Shown: positions 47,331-56,788, counted from the first letter of the stretch. The stretch: 64,000 nucleotides of DNA from JAHDBG01 sp963922685 (GCA_963922685.1 CAWUJM010000001.1:1-64000), one strand, 5' to 3'. The notes: generated by a model from the sequence alone, not told the origin. Numbers and translations: made by a program.

Positions 47331-49526
47331 TTATGATTCAGCACGCCGTACCATGGCACGCTCGCGTTGCCGGTACTGACGTATCGCAACCAGCAGCAGG
47401 ATCAACGGCAACAAACAGATCAGGAACAAAGGCCACATGACCGGTTGATTCCAGGCTGCCTGTTGCTCAGCCCGCTGTGCGCCGTCAATCCGCTTATATT
47501 TCAGCGTATTGTTCGCCATCAGATGCGGCAATGCATTCTGATACCAGGCATGGTGCAGGCTGAAGCCTTTCGGAAAAAAGCCGAGCAACCAGGGGACTTC
47601 GGTGCGCAGAATTGTAACCATCTGATCAATCAACTGCTGCCGAACAGCGTTATCCGGCAGATCCTTCATCTGCTCAAACAATTGATCAAACCCGGCATGG
47701 GCAAAATTGGCTGCATTCTCACCGTGATGTTTCACCTTGCCATTCGGGCCATACAACAGGAATAAAAAATTCTCAGGATCCGGATAATCCGCATTCCAGC
47801 CCCAGCTGAAGATCTGGGCAGTACCCTTACGCATCTTATCCTGAAACCGGTTATAGTCGGTTGCGCGCACCACCAGCTGAATACCGAGCTGTCCGAACTG
47901 TTGTGTATACCATTGTAAAACGGCCTGACTACCCGGCCCGGTCTGCGCGGTATCATAGTACAGGATCAGCGGGCCACCGGTGACCGGGTCACGACCGTCA
48001 GGATACCCGGCATCGGCCAGCAATTGTTGTGCTTCAGCAAGCGGACGACGTTGTATTCTGCCCTGCTGCCAGATGTGGGTCTGTGGATTGATACCGGCCT
48101 GGCCCGCCCGGTAACCAAAGAGTCCTGGCGGTAACGGCCCCTGAGCGACCTCGCCACGACCATTCTGAAAGATGGCGACAAAAGACTCCCAGTCCAGTGC
48201 AATCGCCAGTGCCTGGCGCAATAAGCGGGCACGCTGCTGATCCGCCGGATCGTCCGGCTGGCCACCAACCACCGGGTCCAGCAGGTTAAACCCGGTATAA
48301 AATAATGAAGTCTGTACCGCTGTACTGAGCTGAATGCCACGTGCCTGCATCTCTGGGGTGAGTTGTGCTTCGCCGTCTGCGCCAAACTGAATCGCCTGAT
48401 CAAAGCTATCCGAACTGATTCCGGCATTATCATAATAGCCCTGTAAAAACTGATTCCAGCGCGGAATCGCCTCTTTTTCCAGGCGGTACACTGCCTGATC
48501 AATAAACGGCATCGGCTGACCGGCATCGATCAGCAACCCGGCTGCACGCTGTGCAGCACTACCTTCAGCCGGATAACGCTCGCCACGAAAATTCGGGTTA
48601 CGGCTGAGCGTCATACGCAGGTTCGGGTTATTCTCCGTCAGCATAAAAGGGCCGGTACCAACCGGATACCAGTTCAGATTCAGATTTCTGGCTGCCATGC
48701 CTGGCTGGGCATAAAAGCGTTCGACTTCCCAGGGCATTGGCGCAAAAAAATTCATCGCCAGCCAGAATATGAATTGCGGATAACGTTGCCGGATGCGGAT
48801 ACTGAAACGTCGGTCATCCAGCACCCGGACGCCGGATAAGGGCAGCGGACGCAGATCAGTCCACAAACGCCCGGCCTGCTGATCCGCTACCACCTGCGCA
48901 TCCGCCAGCCGGGTAAATTCCGTGAAACCGACAATATGCTCAGCCATCAGACTGGCCACCGGCGAATGCAGGCGTGTCAGGGCCAGCCGCTTGATCTGGT
49001 AAAGATAGTCATCTGCATGTAATGTACGTGTGCCAGTCTGCGCAAAATCAGCTAAGGTATAACGATCTGCCAGCGCGTCAGCGGCCAGTGGCCAGTACTG
49101 CCAGGTACCTGTTGCTGTGCGGGCAAACGCCGGATGCGGCTGATACTGAATTCCGGGCTGCAGGGTGATGTGATATTCGGTAAACGCGACCTGATCCGGG
49201 TCCGGATCATCCGGCAATCGCTGACCCTGTGCGTCCAGATAGTAGATCTCCGGCATCTGACTGGCGGTCAGCGGTATCAGCTGATAGGGCCGTTGCAGAT
49301 AATGATATTGCAGCGGTGGTTCATAGATCTGCGAAATAAAGGCCCATTCATTTGAACTGTAAGAACGGGCCGGATCCAGATGTTTAGGACGTTCGCTGAA
49401 GGAACTGAAAAAAACTGCCCGCGCAGCGGCATCTGCCGGGTACGGGCTGTTCCACAAGGCACCGGAACAACCGAATAGCAGGCTGCATAAGGCACTGTAA
49501 CTGATGAGCCGAAAGATAAACATCAT
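47331..49526 (-). CDS. Peptide-type ABC substrate-binding lipoprotein with C-terminal membrane helix
   Basis: 731 residues, longer than ordinary family-5 binding proteins (about 540). A lipoprotein signal (SALCSLLFGC) starts it; the family-5 core follows (YSSNEWAFISQIYEPPLQY, VGTGPFMLTENNPNLRMTLSRNPNF, IFSWGWNADYPDPENFLFLLYG). The last 40 residues form a hydrophobic helix (WPLFLICLLPLILLLVAI) and an Arg-rich tail, so both ends sit in the membrane. Permeases are not adjacent. It could serve the double ATPase at 26 kb, but that is only a guess. Confidence 0.85.
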   Translation of the reverse strand: MMFIFRLISYSALCSLLFGCSGALWNSPYPADAAARAVFFSSFSERPKHLDPARSYSSNEWAFISQIYEPPLQYHYLQRPYQLIPLTASQMPEIYYLDAQGQRLPDDPDPDQVAFTEYHITLQPGIQYQPHPAFARTATGTWQYWPLAADALADRYTLADFAQTGTRTLHADDYLYQIKRLALTRLHSPVASLMAEHIVGFTEFTRLADAQVVADQQAGRLWTDLRPLPLSGVRVLDDRRFSIRIRQRYPQFIFWLAMNFFAPMPWEVERFYAQPGMAARNLNLNWYPVGTGPFMLTENNPNLRMTLSRNPNFRGERYPAEGSAAQRAAGLLIDAGQPMPFIDQAVYRLEKEAIPRWNQFLQGYYDNAGISSDSFDQAIQFGADGEAQLTPEMQARGIQLSTAVQTSLFYTGFNLLDPVVGGQPDDPADQQRARLLRQALAIALDWESFVAIFQNGRGEVAQGPLPPGLFGYRAGQAGINPQTHIWQQGRIQRRPLAEAQQLLADAGYPDGRDPVTGGPLILYYDTAQTGPGSQAVLQWYTQQFGQLGIQLVVRATDYNRFQDKMRKGTAQIFSWGWNADYPDPENFLFLLYGPNGKVKHHGENAANFAHAGFDQLFEQMKDLPDNAVRQQLIDQMVTILRTEVPWLLGFFPKGFSLHHAWYQNALPHLMANNTLKYKRIDGAQRAEQQAAWNQPVMWPLFLICLLPLILLLVAIRQYRQRERAMVRRAES

Positions 49527-49601
49527 GCGATTATGTCAGATACCTGCGTTACCCGAGCCTGTCTGCAGCAGACTCACCTCAATCTGAACAGAGGAAATAT
49601 T

Positions 49602-50378
49602 ATGGGCTTTCTTGCTAACAAACGTGCACTGATTACCGGGGTTGCCAGTCGCCGCTCTATTGCGTATGGCGTGGCTGCCGCGATGCATCGGGAAGGTGCC
49701 GAACTGGCATTTACCTGCCAGAACGACAAGCTGAAAGAGCGCGTGGCTGCACTGGCACAAGAGTTTGATTCAGACATCGTGATCCCGCTGGATGTGAGCA
49801 ATGATGCGCAGATCGCACAGGCCTTTACTGAGCTGGGCACTCACTGGGACGGGCTGGATGCACTGGTGCATTCAATTGCCTTTGTGCAGCGCAGCCAGCT
49901 GGAAGGCAGCTATGCAGATGCCGTGACCCGGGAAGGCTTTCATGTGGCACATGATATCAGTTCGTACAGCCTGGCAGCGTTAGCCCAGGCAGCACGCCCG
50001 CTGATGCAGGGCCGCCAGGCTGCGATCGTGACGATGTCGTATCTGGGCGCGCTGCGCACGATACCGAATTATAACGTGATGGGCGTCGCCAAGGCCTCAC
50101 TGGAGGCGAATATGCGTTATCTGGCAGACAGCTTAGGACCGGAAGGCATCCGGGTCAATGCAGTCTCCGCCGGGCCGATCCGCACCCTGGCGGCCTCCGG
50201 TATTGCCGGATTCCGGGATCTGCTGGCCGAAGCAGAAAAACGTACCCCGCTGCGCCGTAATGTGAGCATTGAACAGGTCGGTAATGCGAGTGCCTTTTTA
50301 TGCTCAGATCTGGCTTCCGGTATGACCGGAGACGTGTTGTATGTTGATGCCGGGTACCATATTCTGGGTGTGGTGTAG
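49602..50378 (+). CDS. fabI: NADH-dependent enoyl-ACP reductase FabI
   Basis: 258 residues from the ATG at 49602 (GGAAA upstream); frame continuation to 49533 lacks similarity. Rossmann start ITGVASRRSIAYGVAAAMH, catalytic Tyr-x6-Lys within SYLGALRTIPNYNVMGVAKAS, and a C-terminal cofactor region (LYVDAGYHILG). Reduces trans-2-enoyl-ACP in fatty acid elongation and is the triclosan target. Divergent from the binding-protein gene, with the promoter region only 75 bp. mtaD follows after 18 nt. Confidence 0.96.
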   Translation: MGFLANKRALITGVASRRSIAYGVAAAMHREGAELAFTCQNDKLKERVAALAQEFDSDIVIPLDVSNDAQIAQAFTELGTHWDGLDALVHSIAFVQRSQLEGSYADAVTREGFHVAHDISSYSLAALAQAARPLMQGRQAAIVTMSYLGALRTIPNYNVMGVAKASLEANMRYLADSLGPEGIRVNAVSAGPIRTLAASGIAGFRDLLAEAEKRTPLRRNVSIEQVGNASAFLCSDLASGMTGDVLYVDAGYHILGVV

Positions 50379-50396
50379 ATATCAGGAACAGATGCT

Positions 50397-51713
50397 ATGC
50401 AGGTCGATACGCTGATCCATGCCCGCTGGATTCTCCCGGTAGAACCGACCGGCACCCTACTCACACAACACAGCTTAGCGATTCAGGACGGACACATCTC
50501 TGCTTTGCTACCTGGCACCGAGGCACGCGTACATTGCCAGGCTGATCAGGTCATTGAACTACCGCAGCATCTCCTGATGCCGGGCCTGGTAAATGCGCAC
50601 ACACACAGCCCGATGAGCCTGTTGCGTGGCATCGCGGACGATCTGCCACTGATGCCCTGGCTGCAGGAACATATCTGGCCAACCGAGGCACGCTGGGTCA
50701 GTGCACAATTTGTTGCGGATGGCAGCCGCCTGGCAATTGCCGAAATGATCCGCAGCGGCACCACCTGTTTCAACGATATGTATTTCTTTCCCGATGCAAC
50801 CGCACAGGTGGCAGCAGAGATCGGGATGCGGGCAGTGGTCGGATTAATCCTGCTGGATGCACCGACTGCCTGGGCCACAGATTCCGCAGACTATCTGGCG
50901 CAGGCACAAACCGTGCATGCAGCACTGCATGACGAACCGCTGATCACGACGGCGATCGCACCACACGCACCCTACACGGTCAGTGATGCGTTGTTGCGTG
51001 ATGCAATCGCGCATCATGCTCTGCCAGCACGGGTGCACATGCATGTGCATGAGACAGCAGACGAGGTACAGGACAGCCTGACGCAATATGGCATACGTCC
51101 ACTGCAACGGCTACAGCAGTCAGGTCTGCTGCATGATCAGTTGCTGGCGGTACATATGACCCAGCTGACCGGGGCTGAGATCGCACAACTGGCAACAACC
51201 GGCGTGCATGTGGTGCACTGCCCGGAATCGAATATGAAGCTGGCTGCCGGAGCCTGTCCGGTGCAACAACTCCTGACTGCCGGAGTGAATGTCGCACTGG
51301 GCACGGACGGTGCAGCGAGCAACAATGACCTGGACATGCTGGGCGAATGTCGCACTGCCGCTCTGTTCGGCAAGCATGTGGCACAGGATGCGCAGGCGGT
51401 AGATGCTGAACAGGTGGTGCGGATGGCCACGCTCAACGGTGCCCAGGCACTGGGTCTGGCAGACCAGATCGGTAGTTTACAACCAGGCAAGGCGGCAGAC
51501 GTGATCGCACTCGATCTGGGCCAGCCAGCCACGCAGCCGGTATATCATCCGTTGTCGCATCTGGTCTACAGCGCGGCCCGTGATCAGGTCAGCGATGTCT
51601 GGATTGCCGGACAGCACCAGCTGGCAAACGGGCAACTCACCTGCCTGGATAGCACCGTCCTGCAGACACAGGCAGAACACTGGCAGGCCCGCATCAGCTC
51701 ATCCGGCACCTGA
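50397..51713 (+). CDS. mtaD: 5-methylthioadenosine/S-adenosylhomocysteine deaminase-like amidohydrolase
   Basis: 438 residues of the TRZ/ATZ amidohydrolase family. Metal site residues: PGLVNAHTHSPMSLLRG, HVHETADE, HCPESNMKLAAG and GTDGAASNNDLDM. These match MtaD-type deaminases acting on methylthioadenosine and S-adenosylhomocysteine (purine/sulfur salvage), which fits the presence of metK elsewhere. It often precedes ubiG in pseudomonads; here it lies between fabI and grxD. Exact substrate not proven. Confidence 0.82.
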   Translation: MQVDTLIHARWILPVEPTGTLLTQHSLAIQDGHISALLPGTEARVHCQADQVIELPQHLLMPGLVNAHTHSPMSLLRGIADDLPLMPWLQEHIWPTEARWVSAQFVADGSRLAIAEMIRSGTTCFNDMYFFPDATAQVAAEIGMRAVVGLILLDAPTAWATDSADYLAQAQTVHAALHDEPLITTAIAPHAPYTVSDALLRDAIAHHALPARVHMHVHETADEVQDSLTQYGIRPLQRLQQSGLLHDQLLAVHMTQLTGAEIAQLATTGVHVVHCPESNMKLAAGACPVQQLLTAGVNVALGTDGAASNNDLDMLGECRTAALFGKHVAQDAQAVDAEQVVRMATLNGAQALGLADQIGSLQPGKAADVIALDLGQPATQPVYHPLSHLVYSAARDQVSDVWIAGQHQLANGQLTCLDSTVLQTQAEHWQARISSSGT

Positions 51714-51743
51714 AGCCGCAGATGCCGGACAAATCACAGTCGG

Positions 51744-52079
51744 TCAGTCAGCAGCCTGTACAGCAGCCGTCATTGCCTTTTTCAGCTCACCGCTGGTATG
51801 CATCTCCAGTGTGATATCACACCCGCCGATCAGCTCACCGCCGATATAGATCTGCGGGAAAGTCGGCCAGTCCGCGAAACGCGGCAGGTTGGCAAAGATC
51901 TCCGGATCAGACAGCACATTCACATGGGCAAACGGCACACCACAATCCTGCAGTGCCGCTGCCGCACGTGACGAAAAGCCACACTGTGGAAACTGCGGTG
52001 TTCCTTTCATAAAGATGACCACCGGATTCTGTTCAACCTGCTCGCGGATACGCGCTAAAACATTCATATAATCTTTCAT
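51744..52079 (-). CDS. grxD: Monothiol glutaredoxin Grx4
   Basis: 111 residues with the monothiol CGFS active site (FPQCGFSSRAA), the cis-Pro/WPTFPQIYIGGELIGGCD segment for glutathione binding, and full length. Binds a 2Fe-2S cluster with glutathione and helps cluster delivery. Convergent with mtaD; divergent from rubredoxin with a 144-bp gap. A GCCACT/AGTGGC hairpin (52113-52127) lies in the leader. Confidence 0.96.
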   Translation of the reverse strand: MKDYMNVLARIREQVEQNPVVIFMKGTPQFPQCGFSSRAAAALQDCGVPFAHVNVLSDPEIFANLPRFADWPTFPQIYIGGELIGGCDITLEMHTSGELKKAMTAAVQAAD

Positions 52080-52223
52080 CCTGCATAAAGGCGTGGAAAC
52101 GACTTGGCTTCAGCCACTGAAAGTGGCATCATTTTAACCGAGTGCCGGTCGGTGCACACCCACTGAATCCTGCGCTGCACCAGGCGCACGACTTATTCTG
52201 CTAATCCATGGAATCAATACCCG

Positions 52224-52388
52224 ATGAAGACTTACATATGCACCGTCTGCGGCTATGTCTATGACGAAAACCTGGGCGATCCTGATGCCGGTATTCAACC
52301 CGGTACCCTATGGGCGGATGTACCGGAAGACTGGGTCTGCCCGGACTGTGGTATGAGTAAAGACGAGTTTGAAATGATGGAAATCTGA
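52224..52388 (+). CDS. Rubredoxin
   Basis: 54 residues, small but complete. Both metal-binding motifs are present: CTVCGYVYDE near the N terminus and CPDCGMSKDEFE near the C terminus, with the family segment WADVPEDWVCP between them. It carries a single iron and shuttles electrons, for example to alkane hydroxylase or to peroxide defence. No rubredoxin reductase is adjacent. The ribosome site is weak. Convergent with pepA, whose stop codon lies within the hairpin at 52401-52423. Confidence 0.93.
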   Translation: MKTYICTVCGYVYDENLGDPDAGIQPGTLWADVPEDWVCPDCGMSKDEFEMMEI

Positions 52389-52400
52389 GTCTGATCCCGA

Positions 52401-52423
52401 CCCTGAGGTCAGAGACCTCAGGG
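52401..52423. terminator. Terminator-like hairpin between rubredoxin and pepA
   Basis: Perfect 10-bp stem CCCTGAGGTC/GACCTCAGGG with a 3-nt loop. It spans the pepA stop codon (complement 52418-52420) and lies 12 nt after the rubredoxin stop. No T-tract on either side, so termination strength is uncertain. Confidence 0.55.
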
Positions 52424-53902
52424 AGACAGATGACCTGCAGCATAATTCTCCAGAAACTGCAGTAATAACAATACCGGACGTCCGGTGGCACCCTTCTTTT
52501 TGCCCGAATACCAGGCCGTACCTGCAATATCCAGATGGGCCCAGCGGAACTTGCTGGTAAAGCGCGATAAGAAGAGTGCAGCGGTAATGGTACCGGCAGC
52601 CCGGTCACCCACATTCGCCACGTCCGCAAAATTCGACTTTAACACCTCGGCATAATCATCCCACAAGGGCAATTGCCAGGCACGATCCTGCGCTGCTTCG
52701 CCTGCCGCCAGAATTGCCTGCGCCAGATCGTCATCATTCGCCATCAGGCCGGTTGCCTCATGACCCAACGCAACCACACAGGCCCCGGTCAGGGTTGCAA
52801 TATCAATCACGACTGCCGGTTTGAACTGCTCGGTATAGGTCAGTGCATCGCACAATAACAAACGCCCTTCGGCATCAGTGTTAAGAATTTCGATCGTCTG
52901 ACCTGACAGGGAAGTCACAATATCACCCGGTTTGGTCGCATTGCCACCCGGCAGGTTCTCACTGCTGGGCACCACACCCACCACATTGATCGGCAATTGC
53001 AACTCAGCACACGCCGCCAGTACACCCAGCACACTTGCCCCGCCACACATATCAAACTTCATCTCATCCATCTTTGCGGCTGGCTTCAGCGAAATACCAC
53101 CGGCGTCGAACGTCACTGCCTTACCGACCAGTGCAACCGGTGCGGCATCTGTCGGACCACCAGTATAGCGCAGCATGATCAGCTTCGCTGGTTGCCGACT
53201 ACCTCGCGATACCGACAGGAAGGAACCCATGCCCAGCGCCTCCAGCTCTGGCTCGCCCAGCACCGATACATTCAGCGCGGCATACTGTGTGCCGAGCTGC
53301 TGTGCCCGTTCGGCCAACACCGCCGGGGTACACAGATTACCCGGTAGGTTTGCCAGATCGCGGGTCAGCTTCAGCCCAGTGCATGCTGCTGCGGTCTGTG
53401 TCACGACCGCCTGTACCACAGCCAGATCGTCCGCCTGTGCAACCTGCAGTGTTAACTGAGACAGCGGCACATCCGGCACGGCCTCCGGCTGACTCTTACA
53501 CTGATCAAACCGATACAGTGCCCGGTCTGCCGCCAGAACGGCACTGCGTGCCAGTGTGGCCGCTGCTATCCCGGTCTGTGTCGGCAGACATAACACCGCA
53601 TCAGCCACACCGTTCGCCTGCAGTGCGCGAACTGCCTGTTCCACCGCCCGACCAAACGTCTGTACTGAGAATTTATCCGCCGGACCCAGCCCGAGCAGTA
53701 ACACCCGCCGGGCCGGTAAGTCCGGCAGACCATATGCCAGCAGGCAGTCACCCTGCCTGGCCGGAAAATCTCCACGCTCCCAGAGTTGCTGTAACTGAGC
53801 TGTACCGACCAGCTCAGGTATCCGCCAGCCCTCATCCTGTACCGCACACACAATCATGCCGGTGGTTGCCGGCACCGAACCGTGCACCGCTGTATATAGC
53901 AT
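52418..53902 (-). CDS. pepA: Leucyl aminopeptidase PepA
   Basis: 494 residues, M17 family. Metal site and signature: VGKAVTFDAGGISLKPA, KFDMCGGASVLG and NTDAEGRLLLCDALTY. A cytosolic hexameric aminopeptidase that in E. coli also binds DNA in Xer recombination. It is not accompanied by holC and valS, its usual neighbours; valS is 47 kb away. Confidence 0.96.
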   Translation of the reverse strand: MLYTAVHGSVPATTGMIVCAVQDEGWRIPELVGTAQLQQLWERGDFPARQGDCLLAYGLPDLPARRVLLLGLGPADKFSVQTFGRAVEQAVRALQANGVADAVLCLPTQTGIAAATLARSAVLAADRALYRFDQCKSQPEAVPDVPLSQLTLQVAQADDLAVVQAVVTQTAAACTGLKLTRDLANLPGNLCTPAVLAERAQQLGTQYAALNVSVLGEPELEALGMGSFLSVSRGSRQPAKLIMLRYTGGPTDAAPVALVGKAVTFDAGGISLKPAAKMDEMKFDMCGGASVLGVLAACAELQLPINVVGVVPSSENLPGGNATKPGDIVTSLSGQTIEILNTDAEGRLLLCDALTYTEQFKPAVVIDIATLTGACVVALGHEATGLMANDDDLAQAILAAGEAAQDRAWQLPLWDDYAEVLKSNFADVANVGDRAAGTITAALFLSRFTSKFRWAHLDIAGTAWYSGKKKGATGRPVLLLLQFLENYAAGHLSP

Positions 53903-53975
53903 ACTGACTCCTCAAAAAAACCAGTTTCAGGCACCGGGCGAAAATTGCCTTCACCTGTCAAACCAATTAAAGTAA

Positions 53976-55211
53976 ATGCCTATGGCACATTCTGATTCCT
54001 ATATTCTGGCAGGCCGCCACATTCTGCTCGGCATCAGCGGTGGTATCGCGGCCTGCAAGACCGCTGAGCTGGCACGCCTGCTGGTCACTGCCGGCTGCGA
54101 TGTGCGGGTTGTGATGACTCCGGCCGCGACACAGTTCATTGGCCCGCTGACATTACAGGCAATCACCGGCTGGCCGGTCTCAACTGAGATCTTTGACCCG
54201 CAACAGGAAGCTGCCATGGGCCACATTGCGCTGGCACGCTGGGCTGACCTGATTGTGATTGCACCCGCCAGTGCCAACTGTATCGCCAGACTGTATACCG
54301 GCCAGGCAGATACCTTACTGCATACTCTCTGCCTGGCCAGCACTGCACCGCTGGCACTGGCACCGGCGATGAACATGCATATGTGGCAGCATCCGGCAAC
54401 GCAGGCCAATATTCAGGGATTGCAACAACGCGGCGTCCTCTGCTGGGGCCCGGCAGATGGCGCTCAGGCCTGTGGCGACACAGGCCCGGGGCGCCTGTCA
54501 GAACCAACCGAGCTGTACCAGCATATTGTGACACACTTCACGCATGGCAGCCTGGCCGACTGCCACCTCCTGCTGACTGCCGGACCGACCCGGGAACCAC
54601 TGGATACGGTACGCTATATCGGCAATCGCAGCTCCGGTAAGATGGGCTATGCCATCGCCGCCGCTGCAGTCGAGCAGGGTGCCCGGGTCACCCTGATCAG
54701 CGGGCCGACTGCGCTGGCCTGTCCGGCAGGTGTCACCCGCCACTCAGTGCAGACCGCACAACAGATGTACGATCAGGTACTGGCACAGGTTACTCAGGCA
54801 GATATCTTCGTCGCCTGTGCGGCAGTGGCCGATTACCGGCCCGAGACCTGTGCTGACCATAAGATCAAAAAAGGCAGCACACCATACTCACTGACGCTGG
54901 TGCCGAATCCGGACATCCTGGCAACGGTTGCAGCCCTGCCGAAACCACCCTATTGCCTCGGCTTTGCAGCTGAAACTGATCAGGTGCTGGCACATGCTGA
55001 GGCAAAACGACAGGCGAAACAGATTCCGCTGCTCGCTGCCAACCGGGTCAGCAACACCGCAGGCATCGAAACGGACGAGAACGCCCTGACCCTGCTCTCA
55101 GATCAGGGCCGGATCCATCTGCCGCAACAGCCGAAACAACGTCTGGCCCGACAACTGATCCACCACCTGGCCGAACAATATCATGCACAACTTACAGTTC
55201 AGAATCCTTGA
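53976..55211 (+). CDS. coaBC: Bifunctional phosphopantothenoylcysteine synthetase/decarboxylase
   Basis: 411 residues. CoaC domain with ISGGIAACKTAEL and PAMNMHMW (FMN-dependent decarboxylase), then CoaB domain with TAGPTREPLDTVRYIGNRSSGKMG and the dimer/CTP motif KIKKGS. Catalyses two steps of coenzyme A synthesis. dut starts 29 bp before its stop in another frame, the classical coaBC-dut pair. Confidence 0.96.
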   Translation: MPMAHSDSYILAGRHILLGISGGIAACKTAELARLLVTAGCDVRVVMTPAATQFIGPLTLQAITGWPVSTEIFDPQQEAAMGHIALARWADLIVIAPASANCIARLYTGQADTLLHTLCLASTAPLALAPAMNMHMWQHPATQANIQGLQQRGVLCWGPADGAQACGDTGPGRLSEPTELYQHIVTHFTHGSLADCHLLLTAGPTREPLDTVRYIGNRSSGKMGYAIAAAAVEQGARVTLISGPTALACPAGVTRHSVQTAQQMYDQVLAQVTQADIFVACAAVADYRPETCADHKIKKGSTPYSLTLVPNPDILATVAALPKPPYCLGFAAETDQVLAHAEAKRQAKQIPLLAANRVSNTAGIETDENALTLLSDQGRIHLPQQPKQRLARQLIHHLAEQYHAQLTVQNP

Positions 55212-55635
55212 CCCGCGCTTAGGTCGTGACTATCCGTTACCAACCTATGCCACGACCGGCTCAGCCGGCATGGACCTGCGGGCCATGCCGGAACACGCCT
55301 GCACCCTGGCCCCGGGGGACACAACACTGATTCCGACCGGTATGGCTGTTTATATTGCCGATCCCGGCCTGGCAGCGATCATCCTGCCCCGCTCCGGTCT
55401 GGGCCATAAACATGGTATTGTACTCGGCAACCTGGTTGGTCTGATTGACTCAGATTATCAGGGCCAGCTATATGTATCATGCTGGAATCGCAGTGATAGC
55501 GAGTTCCATCTCGCGGTCGGTGAACGCATCGCCCAACTGGTGCTGGTGCCAGTGATCCAGGCACAATTAACACAGGTTGATGAATTTATCACCACCGAGC
55601 GCGGCACCGGTGGCTTTGGTCATTCCGGCCGGTAA
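55183..55635 (+). CDS. dut: dUTP diphosphatase
   Basis: 150 residues with all five dUTPase motifs: SAGMDLRA, PRSGLGHKHG, GLIDSDYQGQLYVSCWNRS, GERIAQLV and RGTGGFGHSG. The trimeric enzyme removes dUTP and supplies dUMP. Starts within the coaBC end. Downstream of it core genes end and the accessory island starts. Confidence 0.97.
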   Translation: MHNLQFRILDPRLGRDYPLPTYATTGSAGMDLRAMPEHACTLAPGDTTLIPTGMAVYIADPGLAAIILPRSGLGHKHGIVLGNLVGLIDSDYQGQLYVSCWNRSDSEFHLAVGERIAQLVLVPVIQAQLTQVDEFITTERGTGGFGHSGR

Positions 55636-55830
55636 GAGTCAGGTTCAATGCATAAAATAACCTAATTACCACTCTTCTTAAGCCATAGTTACGTCATTCG
55701 CATTCAAGCCATTGATTAGCCATGTGATTTCACTTTTACCGCAGCCGATGTTGCTTCACTGTTAAGTGGACTTTTTCTGATGCTATAGGGCGTATCTGAA
55801 GCAGAGCTTAGTATGGGTGGTAATCAGGTA

Positions 55831-55838
55831 AAATAAAG
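55831..55838. repeat. Target site duplication, left copy (AAATAAAG)
   Basis: Eight bases AAATAAAG directly before the left terminal repeat of the IS1-family element, identical to the right copy at 56626-56633. Eight to nine bp is the duplication size expected of IS1. Confidence 0.85.
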
Positions 55839-56625
55839 GGTGGTGGTTAAATTAAAACTGCTATTGCTAAGTTGTAGTTGTAGATGAAGAACTTAGTCAT
55901 TATATGGTGCCAACAAGTTTTCTTAGAAAAAGATAAAGTTTTTCTCACATAACGAGCGAGGCGTTGACGTAAGGTATTATTCCAACGTTCAACATGGGCA
56001 TTTTCTTTACCGACACTTTGATGAGTCTCTGTTGAAAACACTTTTTCATAAGCATGCCAGAAATCACTGTAAGTATGGCATGATTTATAAGTTTCCGGAA
56101 TCTTGTTCCACAGCCGACGACAACTTTCAATAGCTCGACTACCGATCACGAAAGCAATTACTTTACGAGTACGTCGACATAGTGCAATACAAACCCACTG
56201 CTTGTTGCTTTTCACCCGAATAAAAGACTACAGCTCGTCCAATTCCAAGATATCATCTGATTGGGCAGGCAGTAAGCTGTCTTTCAAATCGGGTAATTGC
56301 TGGACTTTTTTTTAACCAAGCGGATACTGTTTGTCGAGCAACTTTAAAAGTACGTTCAACGCCTCGAAAACTGCTACGTTCCTGATAGGCGCGAAGAATT
56401 TCTTCCTTACGTTCTTCGGTATAACGAGGTTCTGGGTTTAGCGTGCCATATTTACCACAGGCATGGCAGTAATATTTTTGCTTGCCGCTAGCAGTTTTCC
56501 CATTCTTCTTTAATTGGGTACTTTGACAATGAGGGCAGTGGTGAGTTTTTTGAATCATAGGACTTATCCTTAATTTCACTATACTGAACAATGAAACTAA
56601 AAGCAGTCTCTATTTTACCATTACC
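55839..56625. mobile_element. IS1-family insertion sequence, 787 bp
   Basis: Terminal inverted repeats were found by alignment: the left end GGTGGTGGTTAAATTAAAAC matches the complement of the right end at 20 of 28 positions without gaps (55839-55866 against 56598-56625). The element is flanked by the 8-bp duplications AAATAAAG. It carries one transposase gene on the minus strand with a frameshift and an internal stop. Placed between dut and the FAD oxidase promoter region; markedly A/T-rich relative to dut. Confidence 0.88.
55847..56558 (-). pseudogene. Broken IS1-family transposase
   Basis: The start is MIQKTHHCPHCQ with a zinc finger (CPHCQ...CHACGKYG) and a helix-turn-helix up to SAWLKK. 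There an A8 run shifts the frame: one A fewer would continue into VQQLPDLKDSLLPAQSDDIL. Further on, the codon at 56228-56230 is TAG in ELDEL-stop-SFIRV, where relatives have Trp. The remaining part has the IS1 DDE core (KQWVCIALCRRTRKVIAFVIG, TYSDFWHAY, SVGKENAHVERWNNTLRQR). Two lesions make activity unlikely unless slippage and readthrough both occur. Confidence 0.85.
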
Positions 56626-56633
56626 AAATAAAG
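56626..56633. repeat. Target site duplication, right copy (AAATAAAG)
   Basis: Identical to 55831-55838; abuts the right terminal repeat. Confidence 0.85.
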
Positions 56634-56704
56634 AACCCCGCAGCAAGCTATGGGAAATCAGACCCTGAGAGATTGAAAGATAATTCTCCGGAAGATTGGC
56701 ATTA

Positions 56705-56713
56705 TGATATAAT
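56705..56713 (+). promoter_or_regulatory. Extended -10 element before the FAD oxidase gene
   Basis: TGATATAAT (TGnTATAAT) about 75 nt before the ATG, in A/T-rich DNA just past the IS element. The -35 region is poor, as is common for extended -10 promoters. Confidence 0.45.
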
Positions 56714-56788
56714 CCGAGCTTAACGGCGTATTTTGCGCAAGGTGCTGTTACTCGTAGTCTTTTATATACAATATAAGGAACCAACATT

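Noticed and set aside
52113..52127. Terminator at GCCACT/AGTGGC upstream of grxD
   Set aside because: Only a 6-bp stem with a weak T-run, and no gene ends there; it may be a leader hairpin of grxD.
56311..56320. Programmed -1 frameshift typical of IS1 at the A-run
   Set aside because: A -1 shift gives a stop within a few codons; only a +1 (or loss of one A) reaches the rest of the transposase, so the usual IS1 mechanism does not apply.
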